6,380 nucleotides of DNA, taken from the NCBI GenBank assembly GCA_947305045.1, contig CAMZCW010000136.1:1-6380 (forward strand). The letters are read 5' to 3'. A model generated the notes under the pieces. The model was not told the DNA's origin, ran no database searches, and was given only the letters and a program-made list of their open reading frames with translations. Position 1 is the first letter of the stretch, and each line of letters begins with the position of its first letter. The stretch is from an uncultured Bacteroidales bacterium (lineage in GTDB: Bacteria > Bacteroidota > Bacteroidia > Bacteroidales > UBA932). The translations under genes were made by a program, and so were the position numbers. Of the stretch, positions 1 to 5,509 are shown piece after piece.

Positions 1-72
1 AATTTACAACTTTTTTGCGGAATCGCTCACAACGCGGCCATCTGTTTCTCCATGGAGGTTTTGGGGGTAGTC

Positions 73-116
73 AGTGCGGTGAGCGGCGCAGGTCAGTGCG
101 GTGAGCGGCGCAGGTC
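73..116 (-). repeat. Two identical tandem 22-bp repeat units
   Basis: Positions 73-94 and 95-116 are perfect copies of one 22-bp unit that ends in GGCGCAGGTC on the plus strand. Read on the minus strand it begins GACCTGCGCC and matches the consensus of the larger array at 2124-2298, so this pair lies in the opposite orientation. The 22-bp period is not a multiple of three, which argues against a protein repeat. No gene overlaps it convincingly. Confidence 0.85.
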
Positions 117-130
117 CGATTTCATGTGGG

Positions 131-179
131 GGACCTGCGCCACCAGAACGCCCACAACGCCATTTTTCGGCGCAGGTCC
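131..179. repeat. Inverted pair of the 22-bp repeat core
   Basis: GGACCTGCGCC at 131-141 and its exact reverse complement GGCGCAGGTCC at 169-179 form an 11-bp inverted repeat around a 27-nt spacer. The 131-141 copy could instead pair with the core of the tandem unit at 107-116, so two alternative hairpins are possible. This resembles the organisation of bacterial extragenic palindromic repeats. Function unknown. Confidence 0.7.
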
Positions 180-193
180 GTATCCCCAAATCG

Positions 194-237
194 GGCCTGC
201 TCCATCCACCCCACCTTCCTGCTCCATATTTGTAGTA
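194..237 (+). repeat. Two degenerate 22-bp repeat units
   Basis: GGCCTGCTCCAT begins at 194 and TTCCTGCTCCAT begins at 216, exactly 22 bp apart. The first unit closely resembles the array member at 2190-2210 (GCCCTGCACCATTCCCCCACC). They appear to be decayed members of the same family, in plus orientation. Confidence 0.5.
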
Positions 238-527
238 ATTTAAGGTTGTCCCAAACGCAAAAGTATGGAGCGGTGTTTATCCGGGAAGAGGCTCTCGCAA
301 AGCCCAAGCACAAATAAACAATACTCTACACTCGTATTTGGGGCCGTGCAGAACGCACGGCACACCATTTCCGAGTGAAGAATGCATTGCTTACCCTTGT
401 GCTTTAGTGAAACTTGCGAGATTTCTTCCCAAGGATAAAAGCTATACACTTTCATCAAATATGTCTGTCCTACTGGACCTCCACAAGATAGCAATAGTTT
501 TGGGGATTACCTATACTCCTTGCCGAT
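238..527. other. Intergenic stretch with no supported gene
   Basis: Short open frames here show no recognisable motif and no convincing start context. The only clear structure is a perfect 7-bp hairpin at 343-361 (GCCGTGC, loop AGAAC, GCACGGC). It lacks a T tract on either side, so it is not a standard intrinsic terminator. A TAnnTTTG-like string on the minus strand at 265-258 (TACTTTTG) has no gene downstream. Confidence 0.6.
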
Positions 528-564
528 AAAAAAGACTCGCCGAGGCCGCTACCCCAGCAAGTCT
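528..564 (-). terminator. Intrinsic terminator of the Rpn-family gene
   Basis: On the minus strand, AGACTTGC (564-557) pairs with GCGAGTCT (540-533) in an 8-bp stem with one G-T wobble. A T-rich run corresponding to the A tract at 528-533 follows at once. The hairpin lies about 30 nt past the stop codon of the Rpn-family gene. The plus-strand side has no T tract, so it acts only on leftward transcription. Confidence 0.75.
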
Positions 565-594
565 ATCTCATAGCCTGCCAACTAAGACAAATTC

Positions 595-1497
595 TTATAA
601 CGTATCAATCTGCTCTCTAGTTAGCCCTGTGGCCTCCTGGATAATCCGGGAATCCACGCCCAAATCCCGTAACCTATGCGCCATCGCCCTCTTTTCCTCC
701 TCACGACCTTCCTCACGACCTTGCTTCACCCCCTCCTTGCGGGCGTACTCGTTTTCCGCGATGCGGTCCAGTTCCGTTCTCATAATGCTTGTTACCTCCT
801 GTTGTTGTTTAACGGTCATGTTTGCATAGGCGCTGGCCTGGAAAAGAAGCGGAAACAGCCGGTCCTCAAATTCCTTCGGGCACTCGCTCAGCCGGTTCAT
901 GTACTTCATGGAGTAGGCCAGCTGCTCTGTCACCGTCTTGCACTGCTCCGGCTTACCAAAGGGCACTTCCAATCGGCCCAGTTCCACAAAGCCAAAGTAC
1001 AGCGCTTTCGTCATCACTTCGCCCGTGCGCGGCGAGCAAATCTGGTAACTGCTCACCAGGCCCTCCTGCAGGATGGCATCGTCCTTATGGTCGATGCGGA
1101 AGTTAATGAAACTCAGTACATAAATGGGCATGAGGCCGTAGTCCATCGGCTTTGCTTTCCCCTCGCGTATGTCCCTGAGTTTCCTCTCCAACTGCATCCG
1201 GATGGGGAATGAGGCATAGCACACCATGCGGTCTGCGTAACTCTCCTGTGGAAGGCACTGCATTTCCACAATGAACATGTCCCCACTCTCCGAAGTACAT
1301 ACCGCATCAAAATTACTAATTTTGTCCGAAACCGCCAAACCATGCTGCTCGGTGGGTTCAAATTTCAGCTTTTTGATACGCATGCCCGGAATCATGATTT
1401 CAATCATCCGGGCCAGGAGTTCCTCATTGCCCGGGGTGAAGATAACCACCTTGAAGGCGTCATTGTTTAGGATATTCACATATTTAGTCATAACCAT
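595..1497 (-). CDS. Rpn family recombination-promoting nuclease / PD-(D/E)XK transposase-like protein
   Basis: This 300-aa protein belongs to the PD-(D/E)XK nuclease family often annotated as putative transposase (Rpn/YhgA-like). Characterised E. coli Rpn proteins cut DNA and promote RecA-independent recombination; the role of this copy is unknown. Visible features are an N-terminal segment around residues 14-30 resembling the family's FK..F..E..LL motif, a catalytic core with Asp64 in SNFDAV and Glu78/Gln80 in FIVEMQ, an Arg/Tyr-rich helix near 90-100, and a charged Lys/Arg/Glu-rich region from about 250 leading into a short helical tail ending TREQIDTL. That tail is typical of the family. 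The frame is intact and of normal length, so it is not an obvious pseudogene. Translation could also start at the second Met (residue 3). The gene is monocistronic, ends in its own terminator, and is bracketed by 22-bp repeats on both sides. Confidence 0.9.
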   Translation of the reverse strand: MVMTKYVNILNNDAFKVVIFTPGNEELLARMIEIMIPGMRIKKLKFEPTEQHGLAVSDKISNFDAVCTSESGDMFIVEMQCLPQESYADRMVCYASFPIRMQLERKLRDIREGKAKPMDYGLMPIYVLSFINFRIDHKDDAILQEGLVSSYQICSPRTGEVMTKALYFGFVELGRLEVPFGKPEQCKTVTEQLAYSMKYMNRLSECPKEFEDRLFPLLFQASAYANMTVKQQQEVTSIMRTELDRIAENEYARKEGVKQGREEGREEEKRAMAHRLRDLGVDSRIIQEATGLTREQIDTL

Positions 1498-1512
1498 AAT
1501 AATTTATGACTG

Positions 1513-1530
1513 CAATAATATGCAAATATT
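1513..1530 (-). promoter_or_regulatory. Possible -7 region of the Rpn-family gene
   Basis: The AT-rich leader contains two minus-strand strings that each match the Bacteroidota -7 consensus TAnnTTTG at seven of eight positions: AATATTTG (1530-1523) and TATTATTG (1520-1513). They lie 16-33 nt before the start codon. No good -33 TTTG is visible at the usual spacing, so this is tentative. Confidence 0.3.
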
Positions 1531-1542
1531 TTTTAGTCACTC

Positions 1543-1658
1543 CGGTTCTGGTGGCCGCTAAGCGGTTGATAATCAGCAAGATGCTAATAATCCTCGGCGC
1601 AAAACGGAACGAGGATTTTCAAGAAGTGACTGAGTAACAACAAGTTAGCGACCACTGG
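1543..1658. repeat. 116-bp direct repeat, copy 1
   Basis: This copy aligns without gaps to 2000-2115 (offset 457 bp) with about 14 mismatches, nearly all transitions. A perfect 8-bp stem, AATCCTCG (1589-1596) with CGAGGATT (1610-1617) around a 13-nt loop, is conserved in both copies. A second stem just upstream has one broken pair here. In one minus-strand frame both copies can be read as a similar short peptide, but no credible gene results. Confidence 0.85.
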
Positions 1659-1662
1659 CATT

Positions 1663-2000
1663 GTGTCGTCGCAAGGAAAGCGGGGACCTTCCTGGGCCCT
1701 TTCATGGTGCCCGGGAAGGTTCTCCGCTAACCGCCGAGCCGCGTATTGCGAGGCGGTGGTTCCGTGTCTTGGAAGCCGCCGCACTGGGTTGTGTGCGGCG
1801 GCGCTGTGCTCCGCACGGCGCAGGAGGGCGTGAGGAATGGGGCCACACTTGCATTAGAGGACCGCTGGCGGCACGGTTTGGCCCCATATCGTGCCGCTGG
1901 CGGGCCGAAAGGTCCGCCATTGCTACGGTTTCGCCCGTTTTCGCGCCCGTGGCGGTCCTCCTTGCCCTTGAAGGTCCCCCCCCTGGACCCTCGACGACAC
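1663..2000. mobile_element. Candidate 338-bp non-coding element with terminal inverted repeats
   Basis: The ends match as GTGTCGTCG (1663-1671) and CGACGACAC (1992-2000). The match continues inward, imperfectly, to about 35 bp per side, sharing a GGGGACCTTC block near 1682-1691. The interior is GC-rich and hairpin-dense: a 12-bp stem at 1686-1720 with one G-T wobble, a perfect 10-bp stem at 1775-1802, nested inverted repeats at 1838-1886 (TGGGGCCA/TGGCCCCA) and 1868-1897, and a GAAA-capped stem at 1902-1915. It fits almost exactly between the two 116-bp direct repeats. The open frames across it look like GC-rich chance frames. A MITE-like element or a structured RNA are both possible. Confidence 0.4.
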
Positions 2001-2115
2001 GATTTTGGTGGCAGCTAAACGGTTGATAATCAGCAAGATGCTGATAATCCTCGGCGCAAAATGGAACGAGGATTTTCAGGAAGTGGCTGAGTAACAGTGA
2101 GTTAGCAACCAGCGG
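2000..2115. repeat. 116-bp direct repeat, copy 2
   Basis: This is the second copy of the repeat at 1543-1658. It holds two adjacent perfect stem-loops: ATCAGCA, loop AGA, TGCTGAT (2029-2045), then AATCCTCG, 13-nt loop, CGAGGATT (2046-2074). Its left edge coincides with the right end of the 338-bp inverted-repeat segment, and the 22-bp array begins 9 bp past its right edge. Confidence 0.85.
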
Positions 2116-2123
2116 ACGATACG

Positions 2124-2298
2124 GACATGCACCGCTGACAGCACTGACCTGCGCCATTGACCGTACGGACCTGCACCGCTGATGGCATAGCCCTGCACCA
2201 TTCCCCCACCGACCTGCACCGCTGACAGCACGGACCTTCACCATTCACCCTACTGACCTGCGCCACTGACATCACGAACCTGCGCCATAGCTGCAGGA
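2124..2298 (+). repeat. Array of eight degenerate 22-bp repeats
   Basis: Units start at 2124, 2146, 2168, 2190, 2211, 2233, 2255 and 2277. All are 22 bp except the fourth, which is 21 bp. The approximate consensus is GACCTGCRCCRYTGACMGYA; the first ten bases are best conserved. Units are contiguous without unique spacers, so this is not a CRISPR array. The 22-bp period and the 21-bp unit argue against a coding repeat. The same family occurs at 73-237. Confidence 0.85.
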
Positions 2299-2302
2299 GA
2301 TG

Positions 2303-2326
2303 CCCGGGTAGGGCCGGCCACCCGGG
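2303..2326. other. CCCGGGT stem-loop between the repeat array and the rnpB terminator
   Basis: CCCGGGT (2303-2309) and ACCCGGG (2320-2326) form a perfect 7-bp stem around a 10-nt GC-rich loop. No T tract follows on either strand. The string GGCCACCCGG at its right arm also occurs in the rnpB terminator at 2369-2378, so it may be a decayed copy of that hairpin. Confidence 0.5.
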
Positions 2327-2362
2327 AGGAGCAACCCCAAAGCCCCCACCCCGGGACGGAAC

Positions 2363-2391
2363 CAAAAAGGCCACCCGGAGACCGGGTGACC
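2363..2391 (-). terminator. Intrinsic terminator of rnpB
   Basis: On the minus strand, GGTCACCCGG (2391-2382), loop TCT, and CCGGGTGGCC (2378-2369) form a 10-bp stem with one G-T wobble, followed by five T (2368-2364). Read on the plus strand the wobble becomes a C-A mismatch and no T tract follows, so it works for leftward transcripts only. It begins a few bases past the 3' end of the RNase P RNA. Confidence 0.85.
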
Positions 2392-2396
2392 TAAAA

Positions 2397-2725
2397 AATG
2401 GTAAAGCCGTAAGCCGCTTTCTGTTTTTAAATCTGTCATTTATCTTCGCAACCTACCCCCCGACATCAGGCGGGCAGCCCTCAACTGCCGGTATATTTGG
2501 TCTTGCAGGCCCGGGCAACGTACCCGTTACAAGTCGCCTTGCAACGTCGTGGGCGCTTACCCCGCGTTTTCACCCTTACCGGAGAAAAAAAAGAAAAACT
2601 CCGGCGGTTGTTCTCTGTTACGCTGCTTAAAGATTACTCCCTACTGTGCTTTCCACAGCCGGGTGCCCTTCCCTGTGCGGACTTTCCTCAGGGCACAAGG
2701 CCCCGCGACAGATCGCTTTACCATT
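2397..2725 (-). ncRNA. rnpB: RNase P RNA (bacterial type A)
   Basis: This is the catalytic RNA of ribonuclease P, which removes 5' leaders from tRNA precursors together with the RnpA protein. On the minus strand the conserved landmarks appear in order. The ends AATGGTAAAGC and GCTTTACCATT form P1. GAGGAAAGTCCG (2689-2678) is the 5' strand of P4. Next come AACAGAGAACAACCGCCGG, GGTAAGGGTGAAAACGC, a GGTAAGCGCC block near 2562-2553, GGTAGGTTGCG, AGATAAATGAC (2445-2435), and ACAGAAAGCGGCTTA (2424-2410), which supplies the 3' strand of P4. At about 329 nt it is compact but complete. The mature ends are set from P1 pairing and may be off by a few bases. One stem (2604-2579) has an unusual 14-nt loop of 13 U and one C. 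The gene follows eda on the same strand, with its own promoter box and terminator. Confidence 0.96.
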
Positions 2726-2730
2726 AATAC

Positions 2731-2822
2731 AGGGGGCTCTGCCCCCTCAAACACCCCCGCGGCTCCCGGGCTAGTATGTCCTCTATGAGGACACGCCCTC
2801 CGCCGGCGCTCTGCAGAGCGCC
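2731..2822 (-). promoter_or_regulatory. rnpB leader with three perfect hairpins
   Basis: Between the eda stop and rnpB lie GGCGCTCTGCAGAGCGCC, an 18-bp palindrome (2805-2822), a 7-bp stem at 2777-2793 (TGTCCTC, loop TAT, GAGGACA) and a 7-bp stem at 2731-2747 (AGGGGGC, loop TCT, GCCCCCT). None is followed by a T tract in the leftward direction, so none is a canonical intrinsic terminator. They may protect the eda 3' end or guide processing of a longer rnpB precursor; the role is inferred. Confidence 0.55.
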
Positions 2823-2855
2823 ATGACTCGCATTTCAGCGAAGCCTCGGGAGCTG

Positions 2856-2863
2856 CAAAGGTA
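2856..2863 (-). promoter_or_regulatory. Bacteroidota-type -7 promoter box for rnpB
   Basis: The minus strand reads TACCTTTG followed by CA, an exact match to the TAnnTTTG -7 consensus of Bacteroidota primary sigma factors. It begins 4 bp beyond the eda stop codon, so the -33 region lies in the last codons of eda, where no perfect TTTG is seen. A start near 2850 would give rnpB a leader of about 125 nt. Confidence 0.6.
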
Positions 2864-2867
2864 CGAA

Positions 2868-3530
2868 TTATTTTTTAAACCAGGCCAGGGACTTGGCGCA
2901 AAGGTCGGAGATGGCTTTCCAGTCCCCTGCCTTCACCACTTCCTTAGGGAAGAGCTTGGAGCCCATACCCACGGCAGTGACGCCGCTCTTGGCCCAGGCG
3001 GTGAGGTTCTCCTCGGTGGGTTCCACCGCGCCGGTGCACATCACCATGGCCCAAGGGAGCGGGCCCAGGATGTTCTTCACGAAGGAAGGACCGCCCACAT
3101 TGCCGGCCGGGAATACCTTCACCAGGTCGCAGCCGAGCTCCTGCGCATGCACAATCTCGGTCACGCTGCCGCAGCCGGGGCTGTACGGGATACCGCGCCT
3201 ATTGGCTACCGTCACCACTTCCTCTACCATGCAAGGGCTCACCAGGAAATCGGCGCCCATCTGCATGTAAAGGGCAGCGGTGGGGGCATCCAGGATGGTA
3301 CCGGCGCCCAGCACCATGTCCGGGCACTCCTTGCGCACAAAGGCCATCACTTCCTCGAATACCTTGTGGGCGCCGTCGCCGCGGTTGGTGAATTCGAAGG
3401 CACGGATACCACCGTCGTAGCAGGCCTTTACCACCTTCTTGGAAATCTCAGGATCGGCGTTGTAAAACACCGGGACAATACCCGTGGAACGGATAATGCC
3501 GATTGTGTCGATTTTATTGAATTTGCTCAT
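2868..3530 (-). CDS. eda: KDPG / 4-hydroxy-2-oxoglutarate aldolase
   Basis: This cytoplasmic class I aldolase cleaves 2-keto-3-deoxy-6-phosphogluconate into pyruvate and glyceraldehyde-3-phosphate; family members often also act on 4-hydroxy-2-oxoglutarate. At 220 aa it has normal length. Visible motifs follow the (beta/alpha)8 barrel order: GIVPVF near 17-22, the general-base Glu46 in FEFTNRG, LGAGTI at 74-79, the SPGCG turn at 117-121, the Schiff-base Lys138 in VKVFPA, CTGAVEPTEEN at 165-175 in place of the more usual PTGG pattern, and a phosphate-binding GMGSKLF at 188-194. The start codon lies 2 bp after the kdgK stop, which suggests translational coupling. It is the last protein gene of the operon and makes the final products of the uronate pathway. 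The Ala at position 168, where Gly is usual, is a minor deviation. Confidence 0.96.
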   Translation of the reverse strand: MSKFNKIDTIGIIRSTGIVPVFYNADPEISKKVVKACYDGGIRAFEFTNRGDGAHKVFEEVMAFVRKECPDMVLGAGTILDAPTAALYMQMGADFLVSPCMVEEVVTVANRRGIPYSPGCGSVTEIVHAQELGCDLVKVFPAGNVGGPSFVKNILGPLPWAMVMCTGAVEPTEENLTAWAKSGVTAVGMGSKLFPKEVVKAGDWKAISDLCAKSLAWFKK

Positions 3531-3532
3531 AA

Positions 3533-4570
3533 CTAACGACTTACGCGGCCGCTTCCGCCGCCTTTGATTAAACCTTCCACCTCACTGACCGTCACGCGGT
3601 TGTAGTCCCCAAGGATGGTGTGCTTGAGGCAGGATGCCGCAGCGGCAAACTCAATGGCTTCCTGGTCCGTATCGTATGCGAGAAGGCCGTACAGGAGGCC
3701 GCCCATGAAGGAATCGCCACCGCCCACGCGGTCCACAATGTGGGTGATGTCGTAGCGACGGCTCTGCCAGAGGGTCTTGCCATCGTACAGCACGCCGCCC
3801 CAGGTGTTGTAGTTGGCGTTGATGGAGCCGCGGAGGGTGATAGCCACCTTCTTGCAGCGCGGGAATTTCTCCATGAGCTGCTGCGCCACGCTCACAAAGA
3901 TGTTCTGGTCAATCTCGCCACCGGTCTTTTCTGCGTCGAAGCCTTCCGGCTTGATTCCGAATTCCTTCTCTGCATCTTCCTCATTGCCCAAAATGAGGTC
4001 GCAGCCGGCCACCAGGGCAGGCATAACCTCTGCAGCAGTCTTGCCGTAGTTCCAGAGTTTCTTGCGATAGTTGAGGTCGCAGGAAACCTTTACGCCCATC
4101 TCGTTGGCCACCTTGATAGCCTCCAGGCAAGCGTCGGCCGCACCCTGGCTCAGCGCGGGGGTGATACCCGTCCAGTGGAACCAGTCTGCGCCTTCCAGCA
4201 CCTTGTGCCAGTCCACCATGCCGGGCTGAATCTCGGAAATGGCGGAATGCGCACGGTCATAGACCACCTTGGAACCACGGGCCACGGCACCGGTTTCCAG
4301 ATAATAGATACCGACACGGTCGCCGCCGTACACAATACCGTCCACGTTTACGCCGAAGCCCTTGAGCTCGGAAGTGCACATGGCGGCAATGTCGTTCTTG
4401 GGAAGACGGGTCACAAAGTGGGCGTCTACCCCGTAATTAGCCAGCGACACGGCCACATTGGCCTCGCCGCCACCAAAGGTAGCATCGAACTGATGGGCCT
4501 GCGAGAAACGCTGGTACCCGGGGGTTGAGAGGCGAAGCATTACTTCGCCGAAGGTTACTACTTTTGCCAT
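3533..4570 (-). CDS. kdgK: 2-keto-3-deoxygluconate kinase (PfkB family)
   Basis: This 345-aa ribokinase/PfkB-family enzyme most likely phosphorylates 2-keto-3-deoxygluconate with ATP to give KDPG, the substrate of the adjacent aldolase. Motifs include VTFGEVMLRL at the N-terminus, the sugar-side signature GGGEANVAVSLA from residue 33, DLNYRKKLW at 165-173, the NEED segment at 196-199, and the ATP/anion-hole signature DRVGGGDSF at 280-288 with catalytic base Asp286. The DRVGGGD form replaces the more common DTxGAGD. The last ten residues (KGGGSGRVSR) look like a disordered tail. The start follows a 21-bp AT-rich gap after kduI without a Shine-Dalgarno sequence, as is common in Bacteroidota. 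Substrate assignment rests on the family plus the kduI and eda neighbours. A related PfkB sugar specificity cannot be excluded from motifs alone. Confidence 0.93.
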   Translation of the reverse strand: MAKVVTFGEVMLRLSTPGYQRFSQAHQFDATFGGGEANVAVSLANYGVDAHFVTRLPKNDIAAMCTSELKGFGVNVDGIVYGGDRVGIYYLETGAVARGSKVVYDRAHSAISEIQPGMVDWHKVLEGADWFHWTGITPALSQGAADACLEAIKVANEMGVKVSCDLNYRKKLWNYGKTAAEVMPALVAGCDLILGNEEDAEKEFGIKPEGFDAEKTGGEIDQNIFVSVAQQLMEKFPRCKKVAITLRGSINANYNTWGGVLYDGKTLWQSRRYDITHIVDRVGGGDSFMGGLLYGLLAYDTDQEAIEFAAAASCLKHTILGDYNRVTVSEVEGLIKGGGSGRVSR

Positions 4571-4591
4571 AAATATTAGGTTAATAATTAG

Positions 4592-5509
4592 TTATCTCAT
4601 CTCCGTATACGGAATCTTGTCCATGTCGCCATAGTCCAGGTTTTCTCCGGCCATGCCCCAGATGAACATGTAGTTGGAGGTGCCGGCAGCGGCGTGAATG
4701 CTCCATTCCGGGCTCATGATGGCCTGCTCATTGGCCAGCCATACCACCCGCTCCTGCTGGGGCTCACCCATGAGGTGGCAAATCATATTGCCCTCGGACA
4801 CGTTAAAGTAGAAGTACGCCTCAATGCGGCGGGCGTGCGTGTGAGCGGGCATAGTGTTCCAGACGCTGCCGGGCTTGAGTTCGGTGAGGCCCATCTGCAG
4901 CTGGCAAGGGCCTTCCTCCAGCACATTGTTGACGATGAGCTGGTTAATGACGCGGTCGTTGGAGTCTTCCATCTTGCCGGCGGCAAAGGAATTGGCCTTG
5001 AGGGAGCCTTTACGGCCGTCAATGGTAATGAGCTGCGTCTTGTAAGCTTTGTGCGCAGTGGCGGAATTGAGGTAGAACTTGGCCGGGTTGGCGGCATCCT
5101 TGCTCCTGAAAATCACCTCTTCATTCCCCCGCCCCACATACAGGGCCTCCTTGAACTTGAGGACATAGTCCTTTCCATTCACCGTGACAATTCCCTCGCC
5201 ACCCACATTGATGACGCCCAGCTCCCGGCTGAAGAGGAAATACGGCGCTTTAAGCGGGTCGATGGTTTCCAGTTTGAGGGCCTTGGTGGCCGGCACGGCA
5301 CCGCCAAAGATAAAGCGGTCGTACATGGAATAGGTGAGGCGGATTTCGTCCGCCACCATCACCTCCGGCATCATAAAGCGGGCACGGAGCGTTTCGGTGT
5401 CGTAGCCTTTAACATCGGCAGGATGACAGGCCGTCTGGATGGTATACTTGGTTTGTGCAGTCATAACGATGCTTGCAAGCAGCAGTGCTGCGGTTAATAC
5501 TTTCTTCAT
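4592..5509 (-). CDS. kduI: 5-dehydro-4-deoxy-D-glucuronate isomerase with apparent signal peptide
   Basis: KduI converts 5-keto-4-deoxyuronate (from unsaturated uronic acids) to 2,5-diketo-3-deoxygluconate. The cupin metal site is complete: His223 and His225 in MPAHTHARR, Glu230, and His272 in [10 protein letters not shown]. Other family blocks are [12 protein letters not shown] at 60-71, the [10 protein letters not shown] segment at 83-92, [20 protein letters not shown] near 137-156, and the C-terminal [16 protein letters not shown]. At 305 aa it is longer than the usual 275-280. The excess is at the N-terminus: MKK, a hydrophobic run from 4 to about 17, then TAQT, a typical Bacteroidota signal peptidase I site. 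KduI is normally cytosolic, so a periplasmic location would be unusual. The ATG overlaps the upstream stop as ATGA, which supports this start. Starting at Met16 would remove the signal and give about 290 aa. Confidence 0.96.
   Translation of the reverse strand: MKKVLTAALLLASIVMTAQTKYTIQTACHPADVKGYDTETLRARFMMPEVMVADEIRLTYSMYDRFIFGGAVPATKALKLETIDPLKAPYFLFSRELGVINVGGEGIVTVNGKDYVLKFKEALYVGRGNEEVIFRSKDAANPAKFYLNSATAHKAYKTQLITIDGRKGSLKANSFAAGKMEDSNDRVINQLIVNNVLEEGPCQLQMGLTELKPGSVWNTMPAHTHARRIEAYFYFNVSEGNMICHLMGEPQQERVVWLANEQAIMSPEWSIHAAAGTSNYMFIWGMAGENLDYGDMDKIPYTEMR

Noticed and set aside
97..229. A small minus-strand frame beginning MEQEGGVDGAG, downstream of a TACTTTTG box at 265-258
   Set aside because: The promoter match is only the -7 box, no -33 is at proper spacing, and the frame passes through repeat cores that account for its sequence.
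240..494. An 84-codon minus-strand frame in the left intergenic region
   Set aside because: No motif, cysteine-rich random-looking content and no start signal. It was not strong enough to list as a gene.
676..1212. A 178-codon plus-strand frame opposite the Rpn-family gene
   Set aside because: It is the antisense of a well-supported nuclease gene and has no recognisable motif.
1702..2244. A 180-codon open frame on the minus strand across the 22-bp array, direct repeat and 338-bp segment
   Set aside because: It runs through three unrelated repeat structures, has arginine- and serine-rich low-complexity content with no domain, and its length is explained by high GC. The 22-bp units change frame from one to the next.
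2124..2298. CRISPR array
   Set aside because: Units are contiguous and degenerate with no unique spacers, and no cas gene is nearby.
2497..2788. Short plus-strand frames over 2497-2788
   Set aside because: They lie opposite rnpB and its leader; the RNA identity explains the conservation.
2805..2822. Intrinsic terminator for the eda operon
   Set aside because: The palindrome is perfect, but the leftward sequence after it is GC-rich with no T tract.
2823..3536. A 237-codon plus-strand frame opposite eda, and similar long plus-strand frames opposite kdgK and kduI
   Set aside because: These are histidine- and glycine-rich antisense shadows of clear enzymes, caused by GC-rich codon bias.
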